From: Cyanophora paradoxa
Lineage: Eukaryota; Glaucocystophyceae; Cyanophorales; Cyanophoraceae
Direction: 5' to 3'
Length of the DNA stretch: 64,000 bases
Assembly (NCBI GenBank): GCA_004431415.1
Contig: QPMI01000075.1
Location: 1 to 64,000 of the forward strand
Position numbers and translations under genes: made by a program. Below are positions 1 through 11,699 of the stretch, in pieces (the first letter of the stretch is position 1; each line of letters begins with the position of its first letter). The notes under the pieces are model-generated. The model ran no database searches, was not told the DNA's origin, and saw only the letters and a program-made list of their open reading frames with translations.

Positions 1-1109
1 GTGCACTTTGCAATTGCATTCGGTTTTGAACGATTCGATCCCGATTGCGGCGTCGAACGAAGGATCGAACAAACGAAAAAAAGTCGCCAGAACAAGCCCA
101 GCCGAAATCAAAGCGGATCCGGAGCACAGCGAGTGACTGGCGCGAGACCGGGCGCGTATAACGTACTAGTAGGAAGTGCATTTTTGATCAGCCGAGATGA
201 GTGGTCTCCCGCCAGAACCTCGCTACTAGCTAGCTCGCCGCGCGAAAGTTGGCCTCCGAGGCTCGGAGGTCGCTGCCCCGCCCCTCTTCAGCCCTCGACA
301 GCGCAAGGCAGCTCAGGCCCGCTCAGCTCCCCGCTCCCCCCAACTGCCCTTCCCGGACTCAAACGCTGGGCTAATTAGTTGAGGGCAACTTAGTAAGACG
401 CCGGCCGGGCGCACTGCTAGCTCGGCGAACTCGCTGCGAAAGTCGGCTTTCCCTCGTGCCTAAGACTCGCCTTTGCACGTATGACCATACATCTAGAACG
501 TTTTGTACGCAAATTGTACGCGCCCGCGAGCCTCGGAAGACTGAGCATCTGATATGCATTAAGAGGCGTACTAGCTCCGAGTAGCTCGCCGAGTCGTGTT
601 AAACGCTTCGGTCTCCGCCAATCGCTCCCCCTAATTTAATCGAGCCGAACCGAACAGAAGTACTACGGTACTAGTGTCCGACTCGGCGACGGTCACGGTG
701 AGAGCGAAAATTCATTCTTTCGCATTAAGTAGTTATAAGCTGCTGGTACTCATAGCCTGCGGCACGGCTGCTGCATAGCACCGTCGGGCTGGGCTCTCGT
801 GCGCGCTGCGGCTGCGTGCGCGCTCTCGTGCGGGTTCGAATCCGGCCCGGCCGGTCCTCATTCATAAGCATAGACGACATTTAGTATACGAAGTCCCTTT
901 AATTTCATGTATACGTACTATATATATAGACCAAGGAGTCAGGCAAGGCTAACCAACGACGTCGACAGGAGAGCCCTTGGGGAAAAGGCGACTGAGGAGG
1001 AGCTCGAGCTGGAGGACATGAACGTCGGAGAAAGCCAGTCCAACCTTCCCCCCCAGACCTTTCGCCCACGCTCCCCTCTCGTCCCCAACTTGCCCCCGTT
1101 CCTTGAGCG
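1..1109. other. Intergenic region, no gene recognised
   Basis: I see no coding region that I can support here. The short open frames are arginine- or serine-rich and have no recognisable domain. A GGTTCGAATCC motif near 832-842 resembles a tRNA/SINE B box, but no tRNA fold surrounds it. The right end is the presumed upstream region of the lipocalin gene that starts at 1110. Confidence 0.5.
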
Positions 1110-2408
1110 ATGATCCGCATCCGAAGCGCAACGCCGGCGTGCCTTCTCTTGTGCGCGATTATCGCGGCCTGCGCATGCGCGGCGGAGATCGATCTGCGCG
1201 GGGGCTCGAGCTCGGAGCTCGAGTCGGCCACGGAGCCGGCCGCGGGTGCACGTGACGACTTCGAGGACGCCCACGCAGAGCGCGACGTGGCTTCTCCCGC
1301 GCACGGTCTCGCATCTCGACATTGAGCGCTACTCAGGTGCCGCCGCCGCGCGCGCGGAAGATACAAGATGCCGCGAAATTTATTTACATGCGGATTTTGC
1401 GAATTGGCCGCAAAAACTGTGATACGCGCGCTTGCAAATTGGTTCACGCCAGGGCGCTGGTACGAGCAGGCATCCGTGTATTTGTGAAGGTCGGCCATTA
1501 TTTTCGCGCGCCGATCAACGTTGTCCGGTTGTCAGTACTAGCTACACGTGCCGACGTCGACGCTTTCGCTGCAGGCTGTTATCGAGCGCGGGTGCGCGTG
1601 CGTCACCGCGGACTACACCGAGCGCGATGACGGGAAAGTGGACGTCCTGAACCGCTGCACGAGGGTGCAGGCGGCCGCGAAATCGTCGTCAAAGGCACCG
1701 CGGAGGTCCCCGGTCCGTCTCGCCGGGCCGGATCCCGACGTCGACCGAGCCCGAAGTTTTTTTCGCGCGCGCGTGCATGCACAGATCCCGAAGAGCCGGG
1801 AAAGCTGCAAGGTCGGCGCCATATGCTGGCCATATGAATGGTCACTGACCTTGGGTTTCCCAGTCCGGCTCTCCCCGAACCCCTTCCCCGCCCCCTACTG
1901 GGTCGCTCTGCTCGGCCCTGTCCGCGAGACCGAGTGCGAGCCTCACTTCTTTGATTTCCTTGCTTTTATTTAAGCAAATGCGATGTCTAATTCTTCAAGG
2001 CGCGCAGCGAGGGGCGCAAGGAGTACGCGTGGGCTGTCGTGACGGACCCGACGCGCCTCTCCCTCTGGATCCTCCCGCCCCCGCGCGGTCCGCATGTCCA
2101 ATTCAGATTAAATCTTCGAATTCAAACTGACGCACGTGCTTTGGCGGCGCAGATGGACGACGAGACGTACGCGCACGTGCTGGCCCGCATGCGCGGCGCG
2201 AGCCTGCCGTCGCCCTGCTCCGCCGCACGAGCAGGGCGGCGCCTGCAGCTACGCCTCTGCCCCCTCCGCGGGCGGCCCCGCCCCCGTCAACTTCGACGGC
2301 GACGCCGCGGGTGCGTGGCGGGGCCGGGCGTCCTGGCGTGAGCTCGTGCAGACAGCGACTTCGCCCCTTCAGCTTCGCATCCCGCGAGCCCGCTTGGCAT
2401 ACACTTAA
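1110..2408 (+). CDS. Lipocalin-family secreted protein, eight short exons
   Basis: This gene is reconstructed from splice junctions. ATG at 1110 opens a signal peptide (MIRIRSATPACLLLCAIIAA...). Proposed exons are 1110-~1245, 1279-1336, 1453-1475, 1575-1712, 1785-1811, 1864-1919, 2000-2095 and 2153 to the stop at 2406-2408. The spliced frame gives the lipocalin signatures in order: LDIERYSGRWYEQAS, then ERGCACVTADYTERDDGKVD and VLNRC, then GTAEVPDPEEPGKLQVRL, PYWVALLGP, EYAWAVVTDPTRLSLWIL and MDDETYAHVLARM. These match the ApoD/Blc-type lipocalin order (GxW motif, paired cysteine region, YWV, LWIL), which in known members binds small hydrophobic ligands. The start is ATG with a good signal peptide, implying secretion or an endomembrane location. 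Oddities: the first junction is out of register by one base, and one-base shifts are needed near 1658 and 2215-2230, so the copy is either mildly decayed or carries consensus indels. The C-terminal tail beyond about 2240 is uncertain. Confidence 0.72.
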
Positions 2409-2959
2409 GCTTATTGCAGCGAAAGCCTTGTAGATTAAATCTTTGGCGCAAAATTTAAAGTAGAATTGTAATTACCGCTTGATGGCGCGCCCGATCGCAG
2501 CTATCTGCTTTATTTAGCCGTAGTGGGAGCGAGTTTACGCGGGGCGGGAGAGGCGCGCGAGGGAGCTCGAGGCCTAGGGTGTGTGTGTGTGTGTGTGTGG
2601 ATTTTTGCAGCACTGCGCATGGGCATGCCCTCGGAATCATTAACAGTCACTGAGTGTTAATGAATCCGCCCCGGCCTCGAATTAATTTCTTATACGTTAC
2701 TAAGTTACTTATACGTCTTATACGAGGTATGTGCTGATATCGATGTCGACGCTGAAAGATCACGTGCGAAGGGCTCGAATTTCGAAGGGAGCGTGTCGTG
2801 CAAATTTTCAATGACCAACTACAGAATCAGAAGCTCAAGCTTAAGGGGCCGGCACGGGTGCGCGGGCGGGCCGGCGCGCGCCTAGGCTGAACATGTACAC
2901 AGCCCGAGCCGCCTACGAGCCGCTGGTCGCCTCCGCATCTGCATCGACGTCGACGCGGT
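2409..2959. other. Intergenic, with a (GT)n microsatellite
   Basis: This is the space between the lipocalin gene and the 3' end of the minus-strand membrane-protein gene. It contains a GT dinucleotide run of about 20 nt at 2580-2599. I see no other recognisable feature. Confidence 0.5.
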
Positions 2960-5900
2960 TTAGGAGGCGCCTCTGCCGCCCGCGGACCCGCCCGGGAGCA
3001 GCGCGGTCGCGCGCGGCGCTCCGTTTCGAGGATCCAGCCGCGGACCTGCCGCGCGCCACCGGATCGAAACGGGCGCATGCGCGCGCTCGCGCATGCGCAC
3101 GAGGGCGACGGCCCTTAGGCCCGCGAAGGCGCGAGCTGCGCCCCGAACGACCAGATTCGCTGCAGCTTTGCCGTACAGTTTGCGTGCCGCCCCGGCGGTC
3201 GCAGTGGGGACGAGGACGAGCGCGAGGGCGGTGAAGAGCGTGCCAGGGTCCCCCTCCCCCCGCATGACCGGCCGCCAGCGGGAGTGGGCGGCGTCGCCCA
3301 AAAGGAGCCGCCCGGCGCGCGAAGCCAGCAGTGCCTGCGCATGCATATGCCACGCCGATCGGGAGTCAAGCCAAGAGGACGGTCGAGCACGATATCGATC
3401 GCGAAGCGCTCAAGCTACAGGCGGACCAAGAACAGAGCTCCTGCCGCCCAGCAATCGATGAAGAACCAGAGAGAATCGTAGCACAGAATGCACTGCAGCA
3501 GAGTTGGTGAGAAGCCTGGCGATAAGCCTAAGATATACGGTCCATTTTGGCAATCAGTCTTATTAGTATGCTTCATTAGTACCTGCTTCGCCTCGGGATC
3601 AGGCTCCTTGATGGTGACGGCGCCACTCCCAAAGAACAGAAACGACCCGAGAATCGCTGGCATTTCGACGATAAAAACGTACATTAAGATGTACTGCAGC
3701 AATAAACGCTGGAATTGAAGCGATTCGCGAATACATATGCGAGGCGGGTCGTGGTCAGCGTTTTGCGAAATTTAAAGCAACCTCATATGCATTTAATTAT
3801 AAGCGAAATCACGGATATTCGATATTTATAAAAAATCTAAATCGATATTGTGCGCGGATCAGGAGAGCTCACGAAAGCTTGCGTGATTCGATTCGGCTCA
3901 AAGAAAGCAGTTTCGCCCTGCGCCCTGCTTTAATACATACGATAGATATATACGATTTCTCACGCGCGCGAGCACATTCGCCGACTGGTACGCGTGACGC
4001 AGGAACGGGAATATAAAAAGCGTGATACAATGGCACAAGAGCGCGAGCAGCGTGACGGCCAGCAGGTCGCAGCTGGGGGCGGCTACATCCGTTGCAGGGG
4101 CCGGAGTGTGCAGACGCATGCGGAATTGCACGAGAAGACTCGGGATCCGGGTGAGCGCCACTGGCCGTATATTTCACGCTCGATTACACCGATATCATAT
4201 TTAACAGAGGAACGCACCGGGAGCGGAAAGTAGAACAATGAACGTGCAGAATGCACTGAAGAGAGCCGCCACGGAAAGAAGGAAGCCGGCGGCCTTCGCG
4301 AGCCACCGGTACCGGGGATCGATGTCTGGCGCCCAGAGCCATCCAAGGGGCGGAGATTCGGACTTCGCCAGCACTCTGCACGCGCTCAAAGATATCAGGA
4401 GGTCGGACTGACGTCGGACGTCGGGATTTATATTATCCATGCCGAGAGAAGCGGCGTCGACGTCGGATATTATATTATCCGTGCCGAGAGAAGCGGAGGC
4501 TCAAGGGCAGGACCGGAAGGGCCAGCAGGAGGCCTTGATGACGACGGCGAACGCAGGAAGCTTAAGCCCCAGGAACGGGCCGCGCTCCAACAGACAGAAG
4601 CAGATCCCGGCCAGCCCGCCCTGCAACCGTTGAAGTCGAAGGCGAGAGGTTCGTATTTGTACTAAGTATACAGGATTCTTATTTATTCGAACCGTTCTCT
4701 TGAAGGTCGTGACGTGGCACGGGAGCCATGGGAGGGACGCGCGGCAGAGGAGGCTGGCGATCAGCGCCTGCACGCGCAAGCGCATGGAATGAAGAACAAC
4801 AGCTAATTATATAACTACGACGCAGGTTCATCCGAATTGAGGAGCGCACGGTTACGGTGTGACGAAGCACCCAAAATACGCAAGAAGAGGAGACGATAGA
4901 AAGCCCGCGGCGGGCCTGCGCAAGCCTCACACGACATCGATATATATATCGCGCGGGAAATTCGACGCATGCGTAGAGTTTGAGCTTCGAATAAGCTTAA
5001 GCGAACCTCTTCGAGAGTGAAATTCCCAGGGACCGGCTTGGCCGCAGGAGGTCCAGGCGTACATAGACCGGCAGGGAGGTCCGGGACATTGCTGCCGTCG
5101 CCTCCCTCCTGGACGCTGCACACGAGGCGCAGCATCGCCGACCGCGCGCTCGAATCCTCGACGCCCAACTGCGAGCTCGCATTGAGCCGTTACGTTGAAG
5201 CGCCAAGCTTAAGGTCTGGCATCGACACAGCGGCGCGGCGCACGCGATCACGAAGACAGCATCAGGTTCTCGCCAACATGGATACGAAATCGCGAGCTGG
5301 AAGAACGAAGCTTCCGCGGGATGGGAACCGTTGTGGCGAGCGTGATGGCGAGTATTCGGTGCGCTCCGGGCATGAACGGATGCGTCTTGACCAATCGAAA
5401 TCGCGATTGCGCATGCGAGCCGCGGCGCCGTTTCGACAGGAGGTGGAAGAGAACGAGTCCCGTCGTGAGGCGAGCCGCAGAATAGCCAGGAGGGACGGCG
5501 CGTCTGCATAAACTTGCATAAGCCAAGCTCGCAACGATCATGATCTTGGCTTCGAATTCAGGATCGTACCTCGAGCGTGTCCAAACATCGCAGCGGAAGC
5601 AAAGGCGGCAGCTTATGTGTCTGCCGGAATTGATTGATAAGTTATTTAAGATAGCGCAGACTGGAATCAATTACTGCATTGAAATTAGCGATTCGGCTGC
5701 CGAGATCGCGTAGAGCGCCTCAAAGTCCCAGGGCGGAAGCGGTGGAAGCGGATCCGAACCTCCGAAAACCGAATCTGATCACCGAGCCATGACGGTATTT
5801 CGCGCAGGATTAGCGGGGAAATTCGAAGAATATAAGAGCTATGCACGCGCGCGCCGTGCTGACGGCTGACCTGAGCACTGCAGATTTCGCATTTCTTCGA

Positions 5901-6161
5901 ATTCCAGTCGCTTTCCGACTCTGCAGCCAAGTTTCGCAGCACTCCTGGGGCGCCGACGTGAATCGCGGCGCGGCGCCGTCGCGCGCCGGCGCACGCCTTC
6001 TGTTGCGCACCTCGTGGACGAAGGACAAGCTGCGACGCAATTACATGGCTGGAAGAGCTCCGTTCGTCGTCCTCGATGGCCCGCACGGCAGATGCGGCAG
6101 ACGCGTTCGTCGCATCTGTGTGCAGATCCTCGCGATGCTCCCGCGCGGCGCGGCGATGCAT
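2960..6161 (-). CDS. Polytopic membrane protein of unknown family, at least ten exons
   Basis: No single ORF covers this gene. Exons predicted on - are 5570-5620, 5329-5503, 5007-5168, 4693-4767, 4514-4620, 4218-4375, 3964-4160, 3583-3693, 3427-3492 and ~3152-3334. Each junction is GT-AG and the phases agree across all nine introns, which is unlikely by chance. The spliced product has about eight hydrophobic segments, including GFLLSVAALFSAFCTFIVLL, LLAVTLLALLCHCITLFIF, ILMYVFIVEMPAILGSFLFF, DSLWFFIDCWAAGALFL and GTLFTALALVLVPTATAG. Between them are soluble loops such as SESPPLGWLWAPDIDPRYRW. ATG at 6161 (MHRRAAREHREDLHTD...) is a plausible first exon, but its junction to 5570-5620 is not resolved, and the 3' end may be 2960 or an unseen later exon. 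I do not recognise the family; a transporter or a seven/eight-pass receptor is possible. It is convergent with the lipocalin gene. Confidence 0.58.
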
Positions 6162-7313
6162 GCAGCTGCTCTGTGTGCGACTAAAGAAGCTGTTGTCACG
6201 TACACCACCGCACCGGCGCGGGGAAGAGCTTTGAGTTCGAGAGAGGGTCTCGCGATCGATGATCGATCCCTATAGATCTCGCGATCGCTTTGTCTGAAAC
6301 AAATATCCCTCTAGATCTCTTGTATAATTCCCTCCCCCCTCTATAGATCTCCTGAAACTCCTTCCCCAGTATATAATAGTGTTCGATTCGAGACGCGAAG
6401 CGCTTGTTTCAGCCTGGCTGTTTGTGTCTCTAGGCGGGAAGACCGCGGCAATATTAATAACGCGTTCTAAAATTAACCAGATATAGAATGACTGAATGCA
6501 AGCTTAAGGTATACGTAGGCGCCGGCCTCAGCCGGGGTCGATCAGCTGCGCGTCGGCAATCGCCCGCGCAGGCTATTTTAATAAGACAGTGCTCCACGGC
6601 GGGTGAAATCTGCGCCACGGCACATGCCTTTCAATTCGCCGCCAAGAGGTTTAATTTGCCCGCGAAAAATATCTAGATCGACACGCTGCGATTTCGCAGT
6701 CAAAGCCGCGGTTCATGATCGACCATCAATATCGGATCGATATTCAGCATCAGCCGCATGAGCACCGTGGCACTGATCGATCATGATTCGAATATATCTG
6801 CTGCATTCGCAGCAGCAGCGACGCATAATCGAGCAGCTGTATCATAGTATGCATGATGCGCATGTGCAGGTGCCGCCGGGCCGCATGCGCAGTGCTCGCT
6901 TAAATTGATATACACAACGGCTATATATGCACAGGTACGGGTGTTGCAATCATTGATCATTGAATTGACTCGCGATCATGATCGCGAAATTGCGAATAAT
7001 TCTCGCCGGGAGAGATAGGCTGTACAGGTGCAGGGGAGACCAAGGAAGATTAGAAGGCCTAACAAACTAGCTTTACGAACACACAAAATTCAGACGGTTT
7101 TTACTAGCTACCATCACATCACGAACGAACTAGTACTCGTCGAACGCGTGGTTGCATTGATATGCACACAACGCTATGCCAAGTACGGGTTTTGCAATTG
7201 AATCGCGATCATTGATCATCGGATGCGCGAACGAAGCGAGGGTAAATTGCGAGTAGGTGTACAGGTACAGGGGAGAACTAGACCAAAGAAGATCTAGAAG
7301 AGCCTAACCAAGA
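6162..7313. other. AT-richer intergenic DNA with degenerate tandem copies
   Basis: No gene is supported. AGATCTC-containing short repeats lie at about 6240-6350. Two diverged copies of a block of roughly 200-220 bp lie at about 6900-7110 and 7145-7343, sharing elements such as TTGATCATTGATC-like stretches, 'tgtacaggt(g/a)caggggaga' and 'cacacaaaatt'. A third, truncated copy starts near 7349. The retrotransposon begins within or just beyond this host repeat. Confidence 0.5.
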
Positions 7314-7339
7314 CACACAAAATTGCGGATTTTTTTTTT
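7314..7339. repeat. Candidate left target-site duplication plus poly(T)
   Basis: CACACAAAATTGCGGAT (7314-7330) is followed by nine T. A near-identical 18-mer (one extra A) lies at 41531-41548 at the other end of the retrotransposon. For a minus-strand LINE, a poly(T) here would be its poly(A) tail. Caution: the same motif also belongs to a locally repeated host sequence, so this boundary is a candidate only. Confidence 0.35.
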
Positions 7340-7548
7340 GCAAAAGTGGACGTCGCATTGATACACCACGGCAATGTATCAATGTTCTACGTGACGTGCC
7401 CTTCCGACGGTCATCTATCTAGCCGAGGGTGCTAGCTACGTGCGGCCATGGGTCGCTCAATATGGAGGTTCGCCTGAGTGGGGGAGCCATGGTTTTCGGT
7501 GATAGCCGTAACCAGACCACGCGCCACCCTTGATCAACTCCTCCATCC

Positions 7549-9973
7549 TCATGAGCCCTGGAAGTGAAATGTCTCGCAGTCCGCCGCCTCCCTTGCCGCC
7601 GCTCCGCCACGCTCCTCCTCCACTCCGCTCCTTCTCTCCTCACCTGCGCCCAGGACCCGATTAATCGGTGTCCCGTTTTGTCGAGTGAAGAAGGTGGTAG
7701 GAGGAAGATATGAGGAAGGAGAGGGAGTGGGCGGAGGCAGCAGCTTGGGGCGGGCAGCGGATGCGGGCAAGGCAGGGAGAGGTGCCGGGACGGCAGAGTG
7801 GAGAGAGCGTGGGCACTGACAGGCGACGCAGAGAGCTGGGAGTGCGGAGACGAGGCGGGCCGCGAGGGGTCGGGAGGGGTCGACCGGGTTAGAGGGGGGG
7901 GCCGAGGCCAGGGGGGTGGCCGAAGCCATGGGGTTGGCCGAAGCCAGGGGGGTGGCCGAAGCCGATGGGGTGGCCGAAGCCAAAGGGGGGGCCGAGGCCA
8001 TTGGGGGGGCCGAAGCCATAGGGGTGGCCGGAGCCAGCGGGGGGTCTGACACTTGAGGGCCGGTTGGGGTCGGGGGGGAGACCGTAGGGGGCCGAGGGGC
8101 AGCGTCTTGCGAGGTCCCGAGCGGGGGGGTCAGCTGAAGCGAGGGGGGGGAGGGGGAGTTGGCTGCTTGCAGCGTCGTAAGTGGTTTGTACACTCCGGGT
8201 GCAAAGAGGGACGTGATTGTGGGTTGCCCCGTGGGTATCGGCACCGTTCGCGCTTTTTTGGTCATGCGCCTGGGAGTCTTGCGGCCGGTTGCCTTTCTTT
8301 TCGCCGTGGTACGGGGGGCGGGTGTAGAGGCGGGAGGGGGAGGGGTCGCGGGGCGCGGGCATTTGGTGCCGGGCGGAGGGGTATCGGCTGTCCGTTTACG
8401 TGAGGCAGGCGACGGGCGTGTTCGTTTTGGGGAGGGGCCAGGGGGCCCCGGAGCGGGCGTTTGGAAGGTTGGGTAGTGTTCGTAGGACCGCGGGCGAAGC
8501 GGGCAGGATGCCAGTGTCGGAGTTCTCGTGTGACTGTCGTGCTGGGGTACCGCAGGTGAGGAGGTAGGGCAGGAGGTGATCTCAGGGCGGGCGGGGCATT
8601 TTCCCCGTCTGGCGTCGGAGTGGGCCTGGAGGGCAGATGCAGAGGCGAACCGAGTGCCGCAGGTGCAGGAGAAGTCAGACGTCCCGGCGGCGGGTCCTGC
8701 ATCGGGCAGCTGGGGGAGGGGGGGCTGGGGGAGGGGGCGACGGGAGTCGTGCAATTGCTTGGCGGAAGTTTTCCAAGAGAATCCATGGTTGGCCTTCCGA
8801 GCCCAATTCGCAGCAGAAGTCGGTGATGGAGATGGTATCATGGAGGAGGGGCGGGGGGAGGCGGGGGGGAGGGGGGACTGGGCGGCTGCACTAGAGGCGA
8901 GCGGGAGGGTTTGGAGTCTGCATGTTTGCGGTACGACGTTTGGTTCTGTCATTGATGCGTGTCGGAGCTCCCAGGCGTGGTTGCGGGCGCAGCGGTCTCT
9001 CCAGATCGCACGGAGGTGTTGGTCGAGGAGCAGCGCTAGGTCTTTTTGGATTGACGATGAGGTGGTCTTGTTGATGCCCAGAGCTGTGCAGAGGGCAGGC
9101 AGTCCTGCCGGGGTACCGAGGCGCAGGAGAGCGAGGGCGGGGAAGGGAAGCATGTCGGCCAGGGCCGGGCTGAGTTTTTCCCATAGTGTATCGGCGAGGC
9201 CGGGGGGGCGGAAGAGAGCCGGATTTGCGGTGGGGGAGAGAAGGGCGGAATGGAGGGGAGAGGCGGGGTCAGGAGAAACGAGGCGGAGGAAGGGGAAGAG
9301 TTGAAAGATGGTATCGTCGTGTCCTAGTGGTTTGGGCGAGTGGCGGAGAACCCGGGTACGGAGGAAGGTCACGAGTGCGTCCTGGAAAGCTTGGAGAAGG
9401 AGGCGAGCGGCGGGGCAAGTAAATATGTGGACGAAGTCTTCGGGGGGGTGGGTTGTGGGGTCGGGCGGTCTGGGGTCTGCGGCCACCGGTGGGGAAAAGG
9501 GCGAGGGGGAGCCCGGGGGGGTGCATGTGGCAGGGGGCGGGGAGGGGGGGGGTGGGGAAGCAGCATCTTCGGGATGGGGCAGGGGTGGAGGGAGGTGACA
9601 GAAGGGGCAGTGGGCGGTGCCGTCGGGAAGAGAGGGCCGTAGAGGTCGGGTCGTGGAGGAGGCGGATGGTGAGGGAGGGAAGGCTTCCAAGCATGCATTG
9701 GAATCTGACTTTGCGGAGGTGGTCGCCTGTGGGGGTGCGGCAGTCCGGTGGCTTGTCGGACACTAGGGAGAGGGCTGGAGCGAGGGTAACATGGGGGTTG
9801 CTGAGGATGGCCCCCGCGTTGCGAAGTTGGCGCCAGTCAAGGTATTGGGAGAGGGAGGCTTCGGCTAGGAAGTGAGGGCGGGGGTCCCCTCGACGCGGTA
9901 CGCATGGAGTCTGCCTCGGTAGGGCTCGGCCCCGGGACTGGGCCGTGGGATAGTGGGGGCGGGAGGCCAACAC
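7549..9973 (-). CDS. LINE ORF2 C-terminal region with zinc fingers and PIP-box-like motif
   Basis: A 713-codon open frame (9690-7549) is joined upstream, after a frame change, to a stretch ending FQCMLGSLPSLTIRLLHD (in the 9973 frame). Together they give the C-terminal LINE pattern of a short helical region followed by CPFC ... HIFTC (about 9605 to 9415), a CCHC-like finger. Further down are FSCTCGTRFASASALQAH with a following cysteine (about 8670-8595), a second C2H2/C2HC-like finger, lysine/arginine-rich patches and GQPTITSLFAP (about 8232-8190), which resembles a PCNA-interacting peptide. Next comes a run of ASAPPM/ASATPL hexapeptides coded by 18-bp repeats (about 8040-7900). The stop is at 7549. 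Composition is strongly proline/serine-rich and probably disordered between the fingers. The role is inferred: nucleic-acid binding during target-primed integration. Confidence 0.6.
7897..8040 (-). repeat. 18-bp minisatellite inside the LINE C-terminal ORF
   Basis: About eight copies of an 18-bp unit (+ strand 'ggccgaagcca...') encode hexapeptides of the ASAPPM/ASATPL type on the minus strand. The frame is kept across the array. Confidence 0.7.
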
Positions 9974-11350
9974 GGATGAGGAAGCATTTGAAACTGTGGG
10001 GAATGAAAAGAAGGGCGGAGAGGGGGCGTCGGGGCTGTTTTAGCAAGCTTGTCAACGGCGTCATTGTGGCGGTTGTCAGGGTGTAGGCTGGGTTCGGGAT
10101 ACGATTCTTAGCCGGGGTGCGGGCCGCCTCCTTCTGTGCGGCTGTTTTGGATGTTTTGGCGGACCGTGGTTGCGGCAGGGTGGCTTCACGGTGAGCGGCT
10201 TCAGTTAGGATGGACGCCGCTTCGAGTGGGGTAACGTGGACGGCCGGAAGAGACGGCGCGCTGTGGCGGAGGCTTCGTTGCGAGCCAGGTCGGCGAGCTG
10301 AGAGGCGAGTTCTTGGGCGTAGCGGGCGCCGGAGGGAGGGGGTGGCGGGCCCTTCGGGGCGGGGCGGGGGAGACTCAAGCACAGTTGGGGAGCGCGGGAG
10401 GGCTGGATGGTTGGGAGAGGATGGTGGGGAGTCGAGGTAGGGAGGGTGCCGCGGTGGAGACTGGGGGCGGCGCGGCGGATGGTACGCCCGGGAAGGTCGG
10501 CGGGGCCGGAGGGCCGGGAGGGTTGGGCTGCAGCATAGGGGTCAAGGGTGACGGACCCGTAGCAGAGGCTGAGGGCAATATATTCACGGTATCTGCGGAG
10601 CGCTGCAGCGTCGGCCTGAATGTAGGCTGGGGGCGGGCAGGTCCGACGGGTAAGTGCTGAGGAGCGACTGAGTAGGTCAGCTGTGAGGAGGAGGAGTGGA
10701 CCGCAGGCCGTGCTGTTTGGGGCTGGAGAACGGAGAGGGATGTCTCCGGGCGTAGATAGGTCCATCTGCAGAAGGGAGTGGGGGGAGGGGAGATCCAGAG
10801 TCGCGCTGACTCCAAGTGGCCGCCAGTCTTGTGCAAAGGAGACAAGGTGATCAGGGACGTCGAGGGAGCCATTGTAGAAGTAGAATGAGCGCGTCTGTGG
10901 AAATAGAGCAAGTAGGTGCCAGTGTCCCGGAGGTCTGCTGGAGGAAGGGGTCAGCGAGGGGCTGGTGGGTCTGTTGAATTGGGCAATAGGTGAGGATGGG
11001 ACGAGAACAAGGCGGGCATCGAGGAGTCGTCCGTGGGGATGTATCGGTGTAGGGGGAGGAGGGCAGAACCCCGAGAGTCGAAGTGGGAGGCTGCGCTAGC
11101 AGGGTAGGAGCTGGACGATAGGAAGTGAGCAGGGTGGGGCGAGGCCAGGGCGGCTTCACGGGAAGAGAGCAGGTCAAAAAAGGCTTCCACGAGGGGGAGG
11201 CTGAGGGGGGCATTCGGACGGAGGTGTAAAAGGTCGCCTCGTCGAATGAGTGAGTAACAGTGAGGGTCGGCTCGGGGGGCGGGTGGGAGGGGGGGCTTCG
11301 ACGCGAGGGTTTGCTCCGCGCAATAATCATTGTCTGCGAAGCGGAAGGCA
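9974..11350 (-). CDS. LINE ORF2 linker region, proline-rich, frame broken
   Basis: This stretch is coding-like on the minus strand in shifting frames, with no open frame running through. Recognisable pieces are AYIQADAAALRRYREYIALS (about 10650), NEASATARRLF (about 10260) and SFDEATFYTSVRMPP (about 11240). I recognise no domain. The continuous minus-strand codon bias and the position between the possible protease and the zinc-finger region suggest it is part of the ORF2 polyprotein with several single-base shifts at G/C runs. Confidence 0.4.
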
Positions 11351-11699
11351 TTCCCCAGCCAGCTTTCCTCCGCCAGCGTCAGCGGGCGAGGGAGGGGGAA
11401 TTCAGTCGGGTGGACGGGGGTTCGGCCTGGGGAGGCATGCGCAGCTGGGTGGGCCGCGGGCGCCGGAGGGCGTGGATTGAGGAGTGGGCGTGGAGGGGGT
11501 GGAGGGATGTGGGGAGGGGAGGGGAGTTGGGGGACCGGGGGTGTAAGGGGCGAGGGGAAGGGGGGGACGGAAGGAGGGGGGTGGGGTCTCGTTTGCGTCG
11601 GACCCGGCGCGGGCTTTTGCTGCCGTGTGCTGGAGGGGCGGAGCTGGTGCGTGGGGTCGTGCGCTGCCGTTTTGTTGTGAAAGCCGGGCCGTTGGCCTG

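Noticed and set aside
770-860. Possible tRNA gene around GGTTCGAATCC
   Set aside because: The T-loop motif is present but the T-stem does not pair well, and no matching acceptor stem or D arm was found upstream.
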